In this document: one piece after another, positions 15,240-25,042 of the stretch
Layout of the letters: each line of letters starts with the position of its first letter
Numbering within the stretch: position 1 is the first letter of the stretch
Assembly (NCBI RefSeq): GCF_029961765.1
Contig: NZ_CP124681.1
Location: 2,356,001-2,420,000, forward strand
Origin: Nocardioides sp. QY071
GTDB taxonomy: Bacteria; Actinomycetota; Actinomycetes; Propionibacteriales; Nocardioidaceae
DNA length: 64,000 nt
Direction: 5' to 3'
Made by a program: the position numbers and the translations under genes
Notes under the pieces: model-generated
Database searches by the model: none
What the model saw: only the letters and a program-made list of their open reading frames with translations
What the model was told of the DNA's origin: nothing

Positions 15240-17075
15240 ATGACCCAGCTCGACGACCGGCCCGTCACCACGGCCGACACCGACCCCGAGATCGATCCCG
15301 CCACCGCCTGGTTCGCGGCCTTCGAGGACGCCCTCACCGCCCGCGACGTCGACCGCGCCGCCGGCCAGTTCGCCGCGACCAGCTTCTGGCGCGACCTGAT
15401 CGCCTTCTCCTGGAACCTCACCACCGTCGAGAACCCCGACGGCGTCGCGGACCTCCTCACCCACACCCTCGACCGGGTCGACCCGCGCGGCTTCCGGCTC
15501 ACCGAGCCCGCCGACACCGCCGACGGCGTCACCACCGCGTGGTTCGAGTTCGAGACGTCTGTCGGCCGCGGCCGCGGCCTCGTGCGCGTCGTCGACGAGG
15601 ACGGACCGAAGGCGTGGACCTTCCTCACCACCTTGTACGAGCTCAAGGGCCACGAGGAGCCCAAGGGCGTACGACGCCCGATGGGTGCCGTGCACGGTGC
15701 GACCAAGGAGCGGGTGACCTGGCTGGAGAAGCGCCAGGCGGAGGACGCCGCACTGGGCGTCGACACCCAGCCCTACGTCCTCGTCGTCGGCGGCGGCCAG
15801 GGCGGCATCGCCCTCGGCGCCCGGCTGCGCCAGCTCGGCGTACCGGCCCTCGTCATCGACAAGCACCCGCGCCCGGGCGACCAGTGGCGCAACCGCTACA
15901 AGTCGCTGTGCCTGCACGACCCGGTCTGGTACGACCACCTGCCCTACCTGAAGTTCCCCGACAACTGGCCGGTCTTCGCGCCCAAGGACAAGGTCGGCGA
16001 CTGGCTCGAGTTCTACACGCGGGTGATGGAGGTGCCGTACTGGTCGAACACGGTCGCCACCAGTGCGTCGTACGACGAGGGCACGGGGGAGTGGACCGTC
16101 CACCTCGAGCGCGAGGGCAAGCCGCTCGTCCTCAAGCCCACCCACCTGGTGATGGCGACCGGCATGTCGGGCAAGGCCAACGTGCCGACCTACCCCGGTG
16201 CCGACGTCTTCCAGGGCGAGCAGCACCACTCCTCGCAGCACCCCGGACCGGACGCGTACGCCGACAAGAAGGTCGTCGTGATCGGCAGCAACAACTCGGC
16301 CTTCGACATCTGCGGCGCGCTGTGGGAGTCCGGCGCCGACGTGACGATGGTGCAGCGCTCGTCGACGCACATCGTCAAGAGCGACACCCTGATGGACATC
16401 GGCCTGGGCGACCTCTACTCCGAGCGCGCGCTCGAGAACGGCGTCACCACCGAGAAGGCCGACCTGATCTTCGCGTCGCTGCCGTACAAGATCATGCACG
16501 AGTTCCAGATCCCGCTGTACGACAAGATGCGCGAGCGCGACAAGGACTTCTACGACCGGATGGCCGCCGCCGGCTTCGACCTCGACTGGGGGGACGACGG
16601 GTCCGGACTGTTCATGAAGTACCTGCGCCGCGGCTCGGGCTACTACATCGACGTCGGTGCGGCCGAGCTGGTGGCCAACGGCGACGTCAAGCTCGCGCAC
16701 GGCCAGGTCGACCACCTGACCGAGACGTCCGTCGTGCTGGCCGACGGCACCGAGCTCCCGGCTGACCTCGTCGTCTACGCGACCGGCTACGGCTCGATGA
16801 ACGGCTGGGCCGCCGACCTGATCAGCCAGGAGGTCGCGGACCGCGTCGGCAAGGTGTGGGGCCTCGGCTCCGACACCACCAAGGACCCCGGCCCGTGGGA
16901 GGGCGAGCAGCGCAACATGTGGAAGCCGACCCAGCAGGAGAACCTCTGGTTCCACGGCGGCAACCTGCACCAGTCGCGCCACTACTCGCTCTACCTGGCC
17001 CTCCAGCTGAAGGCCCGGCACGTCGGGATCGACACCCCGGTGCACCGGCTCCAGGAGGTCCATCACCTCGGCTGA
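15240..17075 (+). CDS. flavin-containing monooxygenase with N-terminal NTF2/SnoaL-like domain
   Basis: A 611-residue fusion. Residues 20-150 form an NTF2-like domain (FAAFEDALTARDVDRAAGQFA...). Then a class B flavoprotein monooxygenase follows: FAD Rossmann motif VVGGGQGGIALGARL near residue 185, a BVMO-like FQGEQHHSSQH fingerprint near 325, and a second NAD(P)H Rossmann motif VVVIGSNNSAFDI near 345. It should oxygenate a carbonyl, sulfur or nitrogen compound using NAD(P)H and O2. The start follows GGAGG at about 15221. Divergence from the GAF regulator suggests inducible catabolism of an alcohol or ketone-type substrate (inference). Confidence 0.85.
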   Translation: MTQLDDRPVTTADTDPEIDPATAWFAAFEDALTARDVDRAAGQFAATSFWRDLIAFSWNLTTVENPDGVADLLTHTLDRVDPRGFRLTEPADTADGVTTAWFEFETSVGRGRGLVRVVDEDGPKAWTFLTTLYELKGHEEPKGVRRPMGAVHGATKERVTWLEKRQAEDAALGVDTQPYVLVVGGGQGGIALGARLRQLGVPALVIDKHPRPGDQWRNRYKSLCLHDPVWYDHLPYLKFPDNWPVFAPKDKVGDWLEFYTRVMEVPYWSNTVATSASYDEGTGEWTVHLEREGKPLVLKPTHLVMATGMSGKANVPTYPGADVFQGEQHHSSQHPGPDAYADKKVVVIGSNNSAFDICGALWESGADVTMVQRSSTHIVKSDTLMDIGLGDLYSERALENGVTTEKADLIFASLPYKIMHEFQIPLYDKMRERDKDFYDRMAAAGFDLDWGDDGSGLFMKYLRRGSGYYIDVGAAELVANGDVKLAHGQVDHLTETSVVLADGTELPADLVVYATGYGSMNGWAADLISQEVADRVGKVWGLGSDTTKDPGPWEGEQRNMWKPTQQENLWFHGGNLHQSRHYSLYLALQLKARHVGIDTPVHRLQEVHHLG

Positions 17076-17156
17076 GGATCCCGAGCCACCCCGATGCGAA
17101 CCGCGGTCGCGAGATGCGTTAGAGTCTCCGACCGCGGTTCCTTCGGTTCCGCGTCC

Positions 17157-17228
17157 GGGCGATTGGCGCAGTGGTAGCGCGCTTCGTTCACACCGAAGAG
17201 GTCACTGGTTCGAACCCAGTATCGCCCA
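17157..17228 (+). tRNA. tRNA-Val(CAC)
   Basis: 72 nt, nearly identical in arms to tRNA-Val(GAC) on the other strand. Anticodon loop GTTCACA gives CAC; T-loop GGTTCGAACCC. CCA is not encoded (CCG follows). A -10-like TAGAGT at 17120-17125 lies upstream. Confidence 0.94.
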
Positions 17229-17243
17229 CCGGACGGCACCGGC

Positions 17244-17270
17244 AGAGCCGCGCTCATCGAGCGCGGCTCT
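17244..17270 (+). terminator. terminator of tRNA-Val(CAC)
   Basis: A perfect 12-bp stem (AGAGCCGCGCTC / GAGCGCGGCTCT) with an ATC loop, followed by TGTGCTTCT. It lies 15 bases after the tRNA. Confidence 0.85.
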
Positions 17271-17331
17271 TGTGCTTCTCGGTCTCCGGGCTTCACCGAA
17301 TCCGGGTATGCGCGAGCCGCCGCAGCGTTCC

Positions 17332-17337
17332 TAGTGT
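17332..17337 (+). promoter_or_regulatory. -10 element TAGTGT, leaderless start
   Basis: TAGTGT ends 7 bases before the ATG at 17345, so transcription would begin at or next to the start codon. Confidence 0.5.
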
Positions 17338-17344
17338 CGAACCC

Positions 17345-19963
17345 ATGAAGCTCCCCACCGCGGCGGCCGTCGTGCTCGGCGCGACGGGCCTGGCCCTCGT
17401 CCCGGCGACACCGCCCGCATCGGCCGCGGTGCCGACGGTGGTGGCGAGCCTGGTGCAGAACATCTCGACGGCGGCCTGGACCACGCCGCTGCCCGACCCG
17501 GCGGGCATCACCTACCTGCCGGGGCGCGACCACTTCCTGATCTCCGACTCCGAGGTCGACGAGACGCCGGTGTTCCAGAACGCGAACGTGCTGGAGACGA
17601 CCCGGACCGGGACGATCGTGGACCGCGGCGTCACGACGGCGTACAGCAAGGAGGCGGCGGGGATCGCCAGCAACCCGGCCAACGGGCACGTGTACGTCTC
17701 GGACGACGACCAGTTCCGGGTGCACGAGATCACCGCCGGTGCGGACGGGCGGTACGGCACGGCCGACGACGGACACACCTCGATCAGCACGGCGGCGTTC
17801 GGGAGCACCGACCCGGAGGACGTGACCTACTTCCCGCCGACCGGCGAGCTGTTCGTTCTCGACGGCGCCGACAACGACGTGCACCGGGTCTCGCCGGGGC
17901 CGAACGGGGTCTTCGACGGCGTCGCGCCCACGGGGGACGACACGGCCACCGAGTTCGACATCCAGCGGTACGGCGCCGAGGACCCCGAGGGCATCGGCTA
18001 CCACCCGGGTCGCGGCACGCTCGTGGTCGTCGACAGCACCTCGGACCGGATCTACGAGCTCAACCGCGACCTGGTCCTGGTCTCCCAGATCGACATCGGG
18101 GTGACCAACCAACGGTTCGCGGCCGGTATCGCGGTGGCCCCGGCGAGCAACGACCCGGGCCGCTACGACTACTACGTCGTCGACCGCGGCGTCGACAACG
18201 ACGCCAACCCCAACGAGAACGACGGCCGGCTCTACGAGCTGCGCGCCGACCTGCCGTCGATCGGCAACCTGGCTCCGGTGGTCGACGTCAGCAGGGACGC
18301 ACCCGTCGAGGTCGGTACGCCGATCGACGTCAGCGCCACCGTCCGCGACGACGGCGTGCCGGCACCGGCGAGCCTGCAGTGGAGCACCGTGTCCGGGCCC
18401 GGCCCGGTGAGCCTCTCGGCGCCCACGCAGCCGCAGACGAGCGCCACCTTCACCACGCCGGGCAGCTACGTCCTGCGCGCCACGGCTTCCGACGGCCAGC
18501 TCACCGCGTCCGACGACGTCACCATCACCGTCGTCGCCCGCGGCGCCCCACGCCCGCTCGACACCCCGGTCGCCAAGGCCTTCGACGACGTCGAGCAGCG
18601 ACCCACCGGGTACGCCGACTGGCTCGGCGCGACCCTGAACGTCCCCAACGCCGGCACCACCACCCAGACCGTCGGGATCCGCTTCGCCGACCTCGCCGTG
18701 CCGGTCGGCGCGAGCATCACCGAGGCGTGGATCCAGTTCGCCGCGAGCGGCTCGACCAGCACCGCCACGTCGATCCAGGTGCGCGGCATCGCGGCCGACG
18801 ACACCCCGACCTTCACCACCTCGTCCACCACGGTCTCCTCCAAGCCGCGGACCGCGGCGCAGGTCGCCTGGAGCCCGCCGGCCTGGACCTCGGGCCAGCG
18901 CGGTGCCGCCCAGCGGACCACCGACCTGAGGAGCATCGTGCAGGAGGTCGTCGGCCGGCCCGGGTGGCGGCAGGGCAACGCGCTCGCCTTCGTGATGACC
19001 GGCACCGGCGAGCGCCGAGCGTCCTCCCACGACGGCGCGACGCCGCCCGTGCTGCACCTCGCCTACACCGTGCCGCAACAGCAGGACACGCCGCCGACAG
19101 CGGCGTTCACGTCCAGCTGCAGCGCGCTCAGCTGCACCTTCGACGGATCCGGTTCCTTCGACGACCAGGGCCCGCTGGCCTCGCTGCAGTGGTCGTTCGG
19201 CGACGGCGGCACCGCCACAGGTGCGCTCGCCAACCGCACCTACGCCGCCCCGGGGACCTACGACGTCGCGCTGGTCGTGACCGACTCCGCCGGCCAGACC
19301 GCCACCGTGACCCACCAGGTCACCGTCGCGGACAGCACGCCGATCGGGTTCCGGGCCCTCGCCCGGACCAACGTCAACAGCACAGCGCCGTCGGTGACGG
19401 TGCCGGCCGCCGTACGCAACGGGGACGCGCTGCTGCTCTTCGCGACGCTCAACGTCACCACCCTCACCGTGACCCCACCAGCCGGGTGGACCCAGCTGGC
19501 CGACTTCGTCACCGGCTCGCAACGGACCCTGCTGTGGCGGCGGGTCGCGAGCGCCACCGACGCGGGGACGCCGGTGAGCGTGCAGCTGAGCGGCTACGCG
19601 AAGGTAGCCCTCCAGGTCGCGGCCTACACCGGCGCCTCCCGGACGACGCCGGTCGCCCTCGTCGCCACCCGCGGCGACCCCGCGAGCACCCTGACCCACC
19701 CCACTCCCGCCGTCGCGGTGAGCGGCGCCGGACGCTGGGTGGTGTCGTACTGGGCGGACAAGTCCTCGGCGACGACCGACTGGCAGCCGCCCGCGGGCGT
19801 GGCGGTTCGCGACGAGACGATCGGCACCAGCGGCGGGCACATCGACGCGCTCCTCGCCGACGGCGGGGGAGCGGCGCCCGAGGGGACCGCGCCCGCCCTG
19901 ACCGCATCGACGGACGCGTCCAGCCGGGCCGCGATGATCACGGTGGTGCTGCAGCCGGGGTGA
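17345..19963 (+). CDS. secreted multidomain protein with beta-propeller-like and PKD domains
   Basis: An 872-residue protein with a Sec signal peptide (hydrophobic core 5-22, AxA-type cleavage near PASAA). Residues 30-300 hold repeated beta-propeller-like blades with calcium-type Asp-rich loops (GADGRYGTADDGH, GPNGVFDGVAPTGDD, DRGVDNDANPNENDGRLYEL), resembling SdiA-regulated or phytase-like propellers. An Ig/PKD-like module (310-400), a jelly-roll-type module (410-570), a PKD domain with WSFGDGGTATG (585-665) and a final beta-sandwich follow. There is no LPxTG or membrane anchor, so it is released or loosely bound. Likely a carbohydrate or phosphate-polymer surface hydrolase or adhesin; no catalytic residue can be named. 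Confidence 0.75.
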   Translation: MKLPTAAAVVLGATGLALVPATPPASAAVPTVVASLVQNISTAAWTTPLPDPAGITYLPGRDHFLISDSEVDETPVFQNANVLETTRTGTIVDRGVTTAYSKEAAGIASNPANGHVYVSDDDQFRVHEITAGADGRYGTADDGHTSISTAAFGSTDPEDVTYFPPTGELFVLDGADNDVHRVSPGPNGVFDGVAPTGDDTATEFDIQRYGAEDPEGIGYHPGRGTLVVVDSTSDRIYELNRDLVLVSQIDIGVTNQRFAAGIAVAPASNDPGRYDYYVVDRGVDNDANPNENDGRLYELRADLPSIGNLAPVVDVSRDAPVEVGTPIDVSATVRDDGVPAPASLQWSTVSGPGPVSLSAPTQPQTSATFTTPGSYVLRATASDGQLTASDDVTITVVARGAPRPLDTPVAKAFDDVEQRPTGYADWLGATLNVPNAGTTTQTVGIRFADLAVPVGASITEAWIQFAASGSTSTATSIQVRGIAADDTPTFTTSSTTVSSKPRTAAQVAWSPPAWTSGQRGAAQRTTDLRSIVQEVVGRPGWRQGNALAFVMTGTGERRASSHDGATPPVLHLAYTVPQQQDTPPTAAFTSSCSALSCTFDGSGSFDDQGPLASLQWSFGDGGTATGALANRTYAAPGTYDVALVVTDSAGQTATVTHQVTVADSTPIGFRALARTNVNSTAPSVTVPAAVRNGDALLLFATLNVTTLTVTPPAGWTQLADFVTGSQRTLLWRRVASATDAGTPVSVQLSGYAKVALQVAAYTGASRTTPVALVATRGDPASTLTHPTPAVAVSGAGRWVVSYWADKSSATTDWQPPAGVAVRDETIGTSGGHIDALLADGGGAAPEGTAPALTASTDASSRAAMITVVLQPG

Positions 19964-19969
19964 GCCGAC

Positions 19970-20521
19970 TCAGGCGTCCGCGGCGGCTTCCTTCTCGGTC
20001 GTGTCGCCGGCGGTGCTCAGCCGGCCGCCGGTGTCCTCGAGGTGCGCGCGGACGAACCAGTGGAACAGCTCCAGCTGCTCGGTCTGCCCGATGAACATGT
20101 CCTGGGTGACCAGGTCGAGGTCGTCGAGCTCCTTGATGCCGTCACGGTAGGTGGTGATGACGCCCTGGTAGACGAGGTCGAGCGCCGCGAGGTGCTGCTG
20201 GGTGGTGCCGCGGCCGATGTCGTAGTCGTCCCACGCCCGCCGGCCGACCAGGCCGCCCGGCGTGCCCTGGGGCGAGCCGCCGAGCGTCGCGATCCGCTCG
20301 GCGAGCGCGTCCGCGAAGCCGCGAACCGTCTCGACCTGGGGGTCGAGCATCTCGTGGACCGCGATGAAGTGCGGCCCGACGACGTTCCAGTGCACGTGCT
20401 TGAGCGTCAGGTGCAGGTCGGTGCAGGCGTCGAGCCGACTCTGGAGCAGCTCGACGACCCGCACGGCCGCCTTCTCGTCGAGTCCGGGCGTGGTGAAGTG
20501 CAGGGTCGCAGTGGTTGCCAT
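19970..20521 (-). CDS. dps: Dps family ferritin-like DNA-protection protein
   Basis: A 183-residue protein starting at ATG 20521. The Dps ferroxidase signature is visible: [38 protein letters not shown], including the His, Asp and Glu ligands contributed across the dimer interface, and the family LGG(S)PQGTP segment. Dps oxidises and stores iron and shields DNA during starvation and oxidative stress. The C-terminus ends in a short disordered tail with few basic residues, so strong DNA binding is not evident. It converges on the preceding secreted protein (6-base gap) and is divergent from thrS. Confidence 0.9.
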   Translation of the reverse strand: MATTATLHFTTPGLDEKAAVRVVELLQSRLDACTDLHLTLKHVHWNVVGPHFIAVHEMLDPQVETVRGFADALAERIATLGGSPQGTPGGLVGRRAWDDYDIGRGTTQQHLAALDLVYQGVITTYRDGIKELDDLDLVTQDMFIGQTEQLELFHWFVRAHLEDTGGRLSTAGDTTEKEAAADA

Positions 20522-20607
20522 GGTCCTGCGGTACGCGATCGGCGCGGGTTCACACGGTCCGACGACGGGGTCGCCGAACTGCCGCGCGGCACCCCCGCTC
20601 GGCTCGG

Positions 20608-20613
20608 TACGAT
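20608..20613 (+). promoter_or_regulatory. -10 element TACGAT for thrS
   Basis: TACGAT about 60 bases upstream of the thrS GTG, implying a leader of roughly 50 bases. No T-box or other structured leader was recognised in it. Confidence 0.4.
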
Positions 20614-20673
20614 CGTGACCCGGCGCGCCGACCGGTCGCGCCGCCATCCACGTTCCACCGAGGGAGCCCTTCC

Positions 20674-22659
20674 GTGCCCGACATCAAGGTCGCCGTACTC
20701 AACCCTGACGCACGCCAGGAGGAGACGGTCACGGAGGGCACGAAGGCCTGGGAGCTGTTCCGCGAGGACGCCGACGTCATCGCCGCGCGTGTCAACGGCC
20801 AGCTCAAGGACCTCTCCTACGCCCTGGGCGACGGCGACGAGGTGGAGGGCGTGCTCATCGGCAGCCCCGACGGTCTCGACATCCTGCGGCACTCCACCGC
20901 CCACGTGCTGGCCCAGGCCGTGCAGCAGGTGTTCCCCGAGGCCAAGCTCGGCATCGGCCCGCCGATCGAGGACGGCTTCTACTACGACTTCGACGTCGAG
21001 ACCCCGTTCGTGCCCGAGGACCTGGTCAAGCTCGAGACCGCGATGCGCAAGATCGTCAAGGAGAACCAGCGCTTCGACCGGCGGGTCACCACCGACGAGG
21101 ACGCGCTGGTCGAGCTCGCCGATGAGCCCTACAAGGTCGAGCTCATCGGTCTCAAGGGCAACGCGGGCGAAGCCGCGGAGGGAGCCAGCGCCGAGGTCGG
21201 CGCCGGCGAGCTGACGATCTACGACAACATCAACCGCAACGGCGAGGTCGCCTGGAAGGACCTCTGCCGGGGCCCGCACCTGCCGACCACCAAGCGGATC
21301 CCCGCGTTCAAGCTGATGCGCAGCGCGGCGGCCTACTGGCGCGGCGACGAGAAGAACAAGCAGCTCCAGCGCATCTACGGCACCGCCTGGCCGAGCAAGG
21401 ACGAGCTCGACGCCCACCTGCACCGGCTCGAGGAGGCCGAGCGCCGCGACCACCGCAAGCTCGGGCGCGAGCTCGACCTGTTCAGCTTCCCCGACGAGAT
21501 CGGCTCCGGGCTGCCGGTCTTCCACCCCAAGGGCGGCGTGATCAAGCGGGCGATGGAGGACTACGTCCGCGAGCGCCACATCGCCGAGGGCTTCGAGTAC
21601 GTCGGCACCCCGCACATCGCCAAGGAGGGACTCTTCTACACCTCCGGGCACCTGCCCTACTACGGCGAGGGCATGTACCCCGCGCTCGACGTCGACGGCA
21701 TGGAGTACCGCCTCAAGGCGATGAACTGCCCGATGCACAACCTCATCTACCGCTCGCGGCAGCGCTCCTACCGCGAGCTGCCGTTGCGCCTGTTCGAGTT
21801 CGGCCACGTCTACCGGCACGAGAAGTCCGGCGTGATCCACGGCCTGACCCGGGTGCGCGGCTTCGCCCAGGACGACTCGCACTCCTACGTCACCCCGGAG
21901 CAGGCCCCGGCCGAGGTCGAGCACCTGCTCAACTTCATGCTCAGCCTGCTGCGCGACTTCGGGATCGAGGACTTCTACCTGGAGCTCTCGACCCGCGACG
22001 AGTCCAAGGACAAGTTCATCGGCTCCGACGAGGACTGGGCGAAGGCGACCCAGGTGCTCGAGGACGTCGCCCGCGCGACCGGGCTCGAGCTCGTGCCCGA
22101 CCCGGGCGGAGCGGCGTACTACGGCCCGAAGATCTCGGTCCAGGCCAAGGACGCGATCGGCCGGACCTGGCAGATGGGCACCGTCCAGTACGACTTCAAC
22201 CAGCCCTCGCCCGACCGCTTCAACCTGGAGTACGTCGCCGCGGACGGCACCCGCCAGCAGCCGGTCATGATCCACTCGGCGAAGTTCGGCTCGATCGAGC
22301 GCTTCATGGGCGTCCTCGTCGAGCACTACGCCGGCGCGTTCCCTCCGTGGCTGGCCCCCGTCCAGGTGCAGGGCATCCCGATCGCCGAGCGGCACGTCGA
22401 CTACCTGCACGAGGTGGCCGCCGAGCTGCGGAAGCACGCGATCCGGGTCGAGATCGACGAGTCGGACGACCGGATGCAGAAGAAGATCCGCAACGCCCAG
22501 CTGCAGAAGGTGCCCTTCATGGTCATCGCCGGCGACCAGGACCTCGAGGCGGGCGCGGTCAGCTTCCGCTACCGCGACGGGCGCCAGGACAACGGTGTCC
22601 CGATCGCCGAGGCGGTCGCCCGCGTCGTGGCCGCGGTCGAGTCCCGCGAGCAGGTCTGA
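20674..22659 (+). CDS. thrS: threonyl-tRNA synthetase
   Basis: 661 residues, normal length. It has an N-terminal TGS domain (1-65), an editing-type N2 domain with [11 protein letters not shown] near residue 73, and class II catalytic core motifs including [10 protein letters not shown] (zinc ligand Cys), the motif 2 region [22 protein letters not shown] and a motif 3 region near [23 protein letters not shown]-terminal anticodon-binding domain follows. GTG start chosen because the family's TGS begins there; frames upstream are random. It charges tRNA-Thr in the cytoplasm. It heads the conserved actinobacterial run thrS-HIT-pgsA. Confidence 0.97.
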   Translation: MPDIKVAVLNPDARQEETVTEGTKAWELFREDADVIAARVNGQLKDLSYALGDGDEVEGVLIGSPDGLDILRHSTAHVLAQAVQQVFPEAKLGIGPPIEDGFYYDFDVETPFVPEDLVKLETAMRKIVKENQRFDRRVTTDEDALVELADEPYKVELIGLKGNAGEAAEGASAEVGAGELTIYDNINRNGEVAWKDLCRGPHLPTTKRIPAFKLMRSAAAYWRGDEKNKQLQRIYGTAWPSKDELDAHLHRLEEAERRDHRKLGRELDLFSFPDEIGSGLPVFHPKGGVIKRAMEDYVRERHIAEGFEYVGTPHIAKEGLFYTSGHLPYYGEGMYPALDVDGMEYRLKAMNCPMHNLIYRSRQRSYRELPLRLFEFGHVYRHEKSGVIHGLTRVRGFAQDDSHSYVTPEQAPAEVEHLLNFMLSLLRDFGIEDFYLELSTRDESKDKFIGSDEDWAKATQVLEDVARATGLELVPDPGGAAYYGPKISVQAKDAIGRTWQMGTVQYDFNQPSPDRFNLEYVAADGTRQQPVMIHSAKFGSIERFMGVLVEHYAGAFPPWLAPVQVQGIPIAERHVDYLHEVAAELRKHAIRVEIDESDDRMQKKIRNAQLQKVPFMVIAGDQDLEAGAVSFRYRDGRQDNGVPIAEAVARVVAAVESREQV

Positions 22660-22662
22660 GCC

Positions 22663-23658
22663 ATGGGCGGCGCCGGTCGGCGGGTCGCGCTGACCTGCGC
22701 CGCCACGGCGCTCGCCGCCGTACTCGTCGGGTGCGGCGGGTCCACGCCCTCGGGCGCCCCGCCGCTCCCGCCGGTCAGTACGCCGACCGCCACCGACACG
22801 GCCGTCGACGGCGCGCCCGGCGGTGACGCCGGCGATCCCGGCGCCGACGCCAGCGACCTGGCGAAGCTGGCCGAGGAGGCCGCGCGCAACGCCGGTCAAC
22901 AGCCGACCAGCGACATCGCCCCGCGCGACGGCGAGGTGCTCGGCGGCGACGTGAGCTGGCCGCAGTGCCCGCCCGGCACCGGCATCCCGGAGAAGCAGGG
23001 TAAGGGGCTGCCGATGCCGCTGCCCGAGGCGGAGTACGTCGTCCTCGGGCTCACCAACGGCCCCGGCTTCACGCCGAACCCGTGCCTGGCCGACCAGGTC
23101 GCATGGGCGAAGGCCAACGACGTCCTCGTGTCGGTGTACGCCGTGTCGAGCTACCCGAGCGCGGCCACGCTGAAGAAGTACGGCGCCGACGGCCCGTTCG
23201 AGGCGACCGACCGGCTCGGCAGGCTGCGCAACGTCGGCTACCAGCAGGCCAGGTTCAACATCGGCACCATGGGCCAGGTCGGCGTGGTCAGCCCGATCGT
23301 GTGGATCGACGTCGAGCCGGTCCCGAACTTCGACTGGAGCACCGACCTGCAGGCCAACGCGGCGGTGATCGAGGGCGTGGCCCGCGGCTACACCGACGCC
23401 GGCTTCGCGATCGGCGTCTACTCCACACCTCACCTCTACCAGCGCGTCGTCGGCGACCTGAGCCTCGGCGGCGTCCCGGAGTGGCGGGCCGCTGGCCAGA
23501 CCTCACGGGAGGAGGCGCTCCACCGCTGCGGACCCGACTGGTCCATCCAGGGTGGCGTCGCCGTCATGGGACAGTGGGTGGAGCAGGAACGCGACCTGAA
23601 CCTCACCTGTCCGGGGATCGCGGCCGACCTCGGTCGCTGGTTCCACCGGTTCTCGTGA
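22663..23658 (+). CDS. lipoprotein with GH25-like (lysozyme-fold) domain
   Basis: A 331-residue protein with a lipoprotein signal: hydrophobic core and lipobox LVGC (Cys24), then a Pro/Thr/Asp-rich linker. From about residue 92 a TIM-barrel-like domain begins with GGDVSWPQCPPG and later VWIDVEPVPNFDW, the D-x-E pair typical of GH25-like hydrolases. It probably acts on peptidoglycan or another wall polymer from the outer face of the membrane. It starts 3 bases after the thrS stop, so it is co-transcribed. It is not part of the classical thrS-HIT-pgsA run and is a lineage-specific addition. Confidence 0.7.
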   Translation: MGGAGRRVALTCAATALAAVLVGCGGSTPSGAPPLPPVSTPTATDTAVDGAPGGDAGDPGADASDLAKLAEEAARNAGQQPTSDIAPRDGEVLGGDVSWPQCPPGTGIPEKQGKGLPMPLPEAEYVVLGLTNGPGFTPNPCLADQVAWAKANDVLVSVYAVSSYPSAATLKKYGADGPFEATDRLGRLRNVGYQQARFNIGTMGQVGVVSPIVWIDVEPVPNFDWSTDLQANAAVIEGVARGYTDAGFAIGVYSTPHLYQRVVGDLSLGGVPEWRAAGQTSREEALHRCGPDWSIQGGVAVMGQWVEQERDLNLTCPGIAADLGRWFHRFS

Positions 23659-23698
23659 CCGGGGTCGTGCCCATGGGGCGACGTGAGAGGGTTTCCTC

Positions 23699-24442
23699 AT
23701 GACCAGCGAGGGTGTGGACACCGAGCCGCTCGACGGGCGCCGGCGTCGCTGGCAGGAGCACAACCAGGTGCGCCGCCAGGTGATCATCGACGCGGCGATC
23801 GCCGTGCTCGAGCGCCAGGCGCCGGGCGAGGAGGTCCAGGTCCAGGCGGTCGCCGACGAGGCCGGCATGAGCCGGACCGTCATCTACCGCCACTTCGAGG
23901 ACCGCTCCGACCTCGACCGGGCCGTGCAGCGCGCGGTCTGCGAGCAGGTCGGCGTGGAGCTGCTGCCCGCACTGTCCTACGACGGCACCCCGGACCAGAT
24001 CATCCACCGCATCGTCGGCAGCTTCATCCGCTGGGCCGAGGCCCACCCCACGCTCTACTGGTTCGCCGAGCGCGACCTCGCCGGCTGGGGCCCGAGCCCG
24101 CTGAGCCAGGCCGTCGAGCAGGTCGCCGAGGGCATCGAGGGGATCATGGCCATCGTCGTCGCGGCGATGGGCGTCGAGCTCTCCGACGACGACCGTGCCG
24201 CCCTCGACCCGTGGGTGTTCGGCATGATCGGCGCCGTGTTCGCCGCGGTCCGCCGCTGGCTGGAGCGCCCCGTGCGCGAGCCCGGCATCGACGCGTGCAT
24301 CAGCATCCTGTCCGAGTCGATCTGGCTGCAGATCAACGGCATGGCACTCTCGCGCGGCCTCAACCTCCCCGACCTGCCGGTCGCCCAGCTGCTCCAGACC
24401 CTCGGCCCCACCGACGACCCCGGCTCCGAGGGCGGCGCATGA
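23699..24442 (+). CDS. TetR-family transcriptional regulator
   Basis: A 247-residue protein with the TetR HTH (residues about 25-75): RRQVIIDAAIAVLERQ...VQVQAVADEAGMSRTVIYRHFEDRSDLDRAV. The remaining all-helical portion is the ligand/dimer domain. ATG at 23699. Its stop overlaps the ATG of the HIT gene. Targets are unknown; the lipoprotein upstream and its own gene are candidates. A 247-residue length is slightly long for TetR because of an acidic N-terminal extension. Confidence 0.9.
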   Translation: MTSEGVDTEPLDGRRRRWQEHNQVRRQVIIDAAIAVLERQAPGEEVQVQAVADEAGMSRTVIYRHFEDRSDLDRAVQRAVCEQVGVELLPALSYDGTPDQIIHRIVGSFIRWAEAHPTLYWFAERDLAGWGPSPLSQAVEQVAEGIEGIMAIVVAAMGVELSDDDRAALDPWVFGMIGAVFAAVRRWLERPVREPGIDACISILSESIWLQINGMALSRGLNLPDLPVAQLLQTLGPTDDPGSEGGA

Positions 24443-24981
24443 GCCCCACCACCGGGCCCGACGGGCTCGACCGGCTGTGGACGCCGCACCGGATGGCCTA
24501 TGTCCGCGGCGAGGCCGACGACCCGGAGCAGCCGGCGCACGCCGACCCGCGTCCGGCCTGCCCGTTCTGCCGGATCACCGACGACCCGGCGACCTCCACC
24601 GACGACGAGCTCGTGGTGGTGCGAGGACGCACGGCCTACGTCGTGCTCAACCTGTACCCCTACAACCCCGGCCACCTGATGGTGCTGCCCTACCGCCACG
24701 TCGCCGACTACCTCGATCTCGACGACGAGGAGACCGACGAGGTGACCGCGCTGACCAAGGCGGCGCTGCGCACCATCCGCGCGGTGTCCCAGCCGCACGC
24801 GTTCAACGTCGGGCTCAACCTCGGCGGCGCCGCGGGCGGATCGCTCTCGGGCCACCTGCACCAGCACGTCGTACCGCGCTGGTCGGGGGACGCGAACTTC
24901 ATGACGGTGATCGGCGGCACCAAGACCCTGCCGCAGCTGCTGGGGGAGACCCGCGATCTGCTCGCGGACGCCTGGCAGTAG
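24439..24981 (+). CDS. HIT-family nucleotide hydrolase/transferase
   Basis: 180 residues with the histidine triad HLHQHVVP preceded by NVGLNLGGAAGGS, and a CPFC motif at about residue 40 that suggests a zinc site as in diadenosine phosphorylase-like HITs. It probably cleaves or phosphorolyses dinucleoside polyphosphates. ATG overlaps the TetR stop. Its place between thrS and pgsA is conserved in actinobacteria. Confidence 0.9.
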   Translation: MSPTTGPDGLDRLWTPHRMAYVRGEADDPEQPAHADPRPACPFCRITDDPATSTDDELVVVRGRTAYVVLNLYPYNPGHLMVLPYRHVADYLDLDDEETDEVTALTKAALRTIRAVSQPHAFNVGLNLGGAAGGSLSGHLHQHVVPRWSGDANFMTVIGGTKTLPQLLGETRDLLADAWQ

Positions 24982-25028
24982 TAGCCCGTATGTCGGTGCT
25001 CGGTAGTCAGCCTGTGGGGGATCGAGGG

Positions 25029-25034
25029 TATGTT
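25029..25034 (+). promoter_or_regulatory. -10 element TATGTT, leaderless pgsA start
   Basis: TATGTT ends 8 bases before GTG 25043, implying a leaderless or near-leaderless transcript for the phosphatidyltransferase gene. Confidence 0.45.
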
Positions 25035-25042
25035 CTCGACCC

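Noticed and set aside
17063..19840. Very long reverse-strand open frame (925 codons)
   Set aside because: Antisense of the secreted PKD protein; Gly/Arg/Val-rich with no motif, a GC-rich shadow.
20522..20673. Possible T-box leader for thrS
   Set aside because: No specifier stem, T-box sequence or antiterminator seen; the leader is too short.
20407..23433. Reverse-strand open frame of 1008 codons across thrS
   Set aside because: Shadow of thrS and the lipoprotein; repetitive Leu/Val/Asp/Gly composition typical of antisense frames at high GC.
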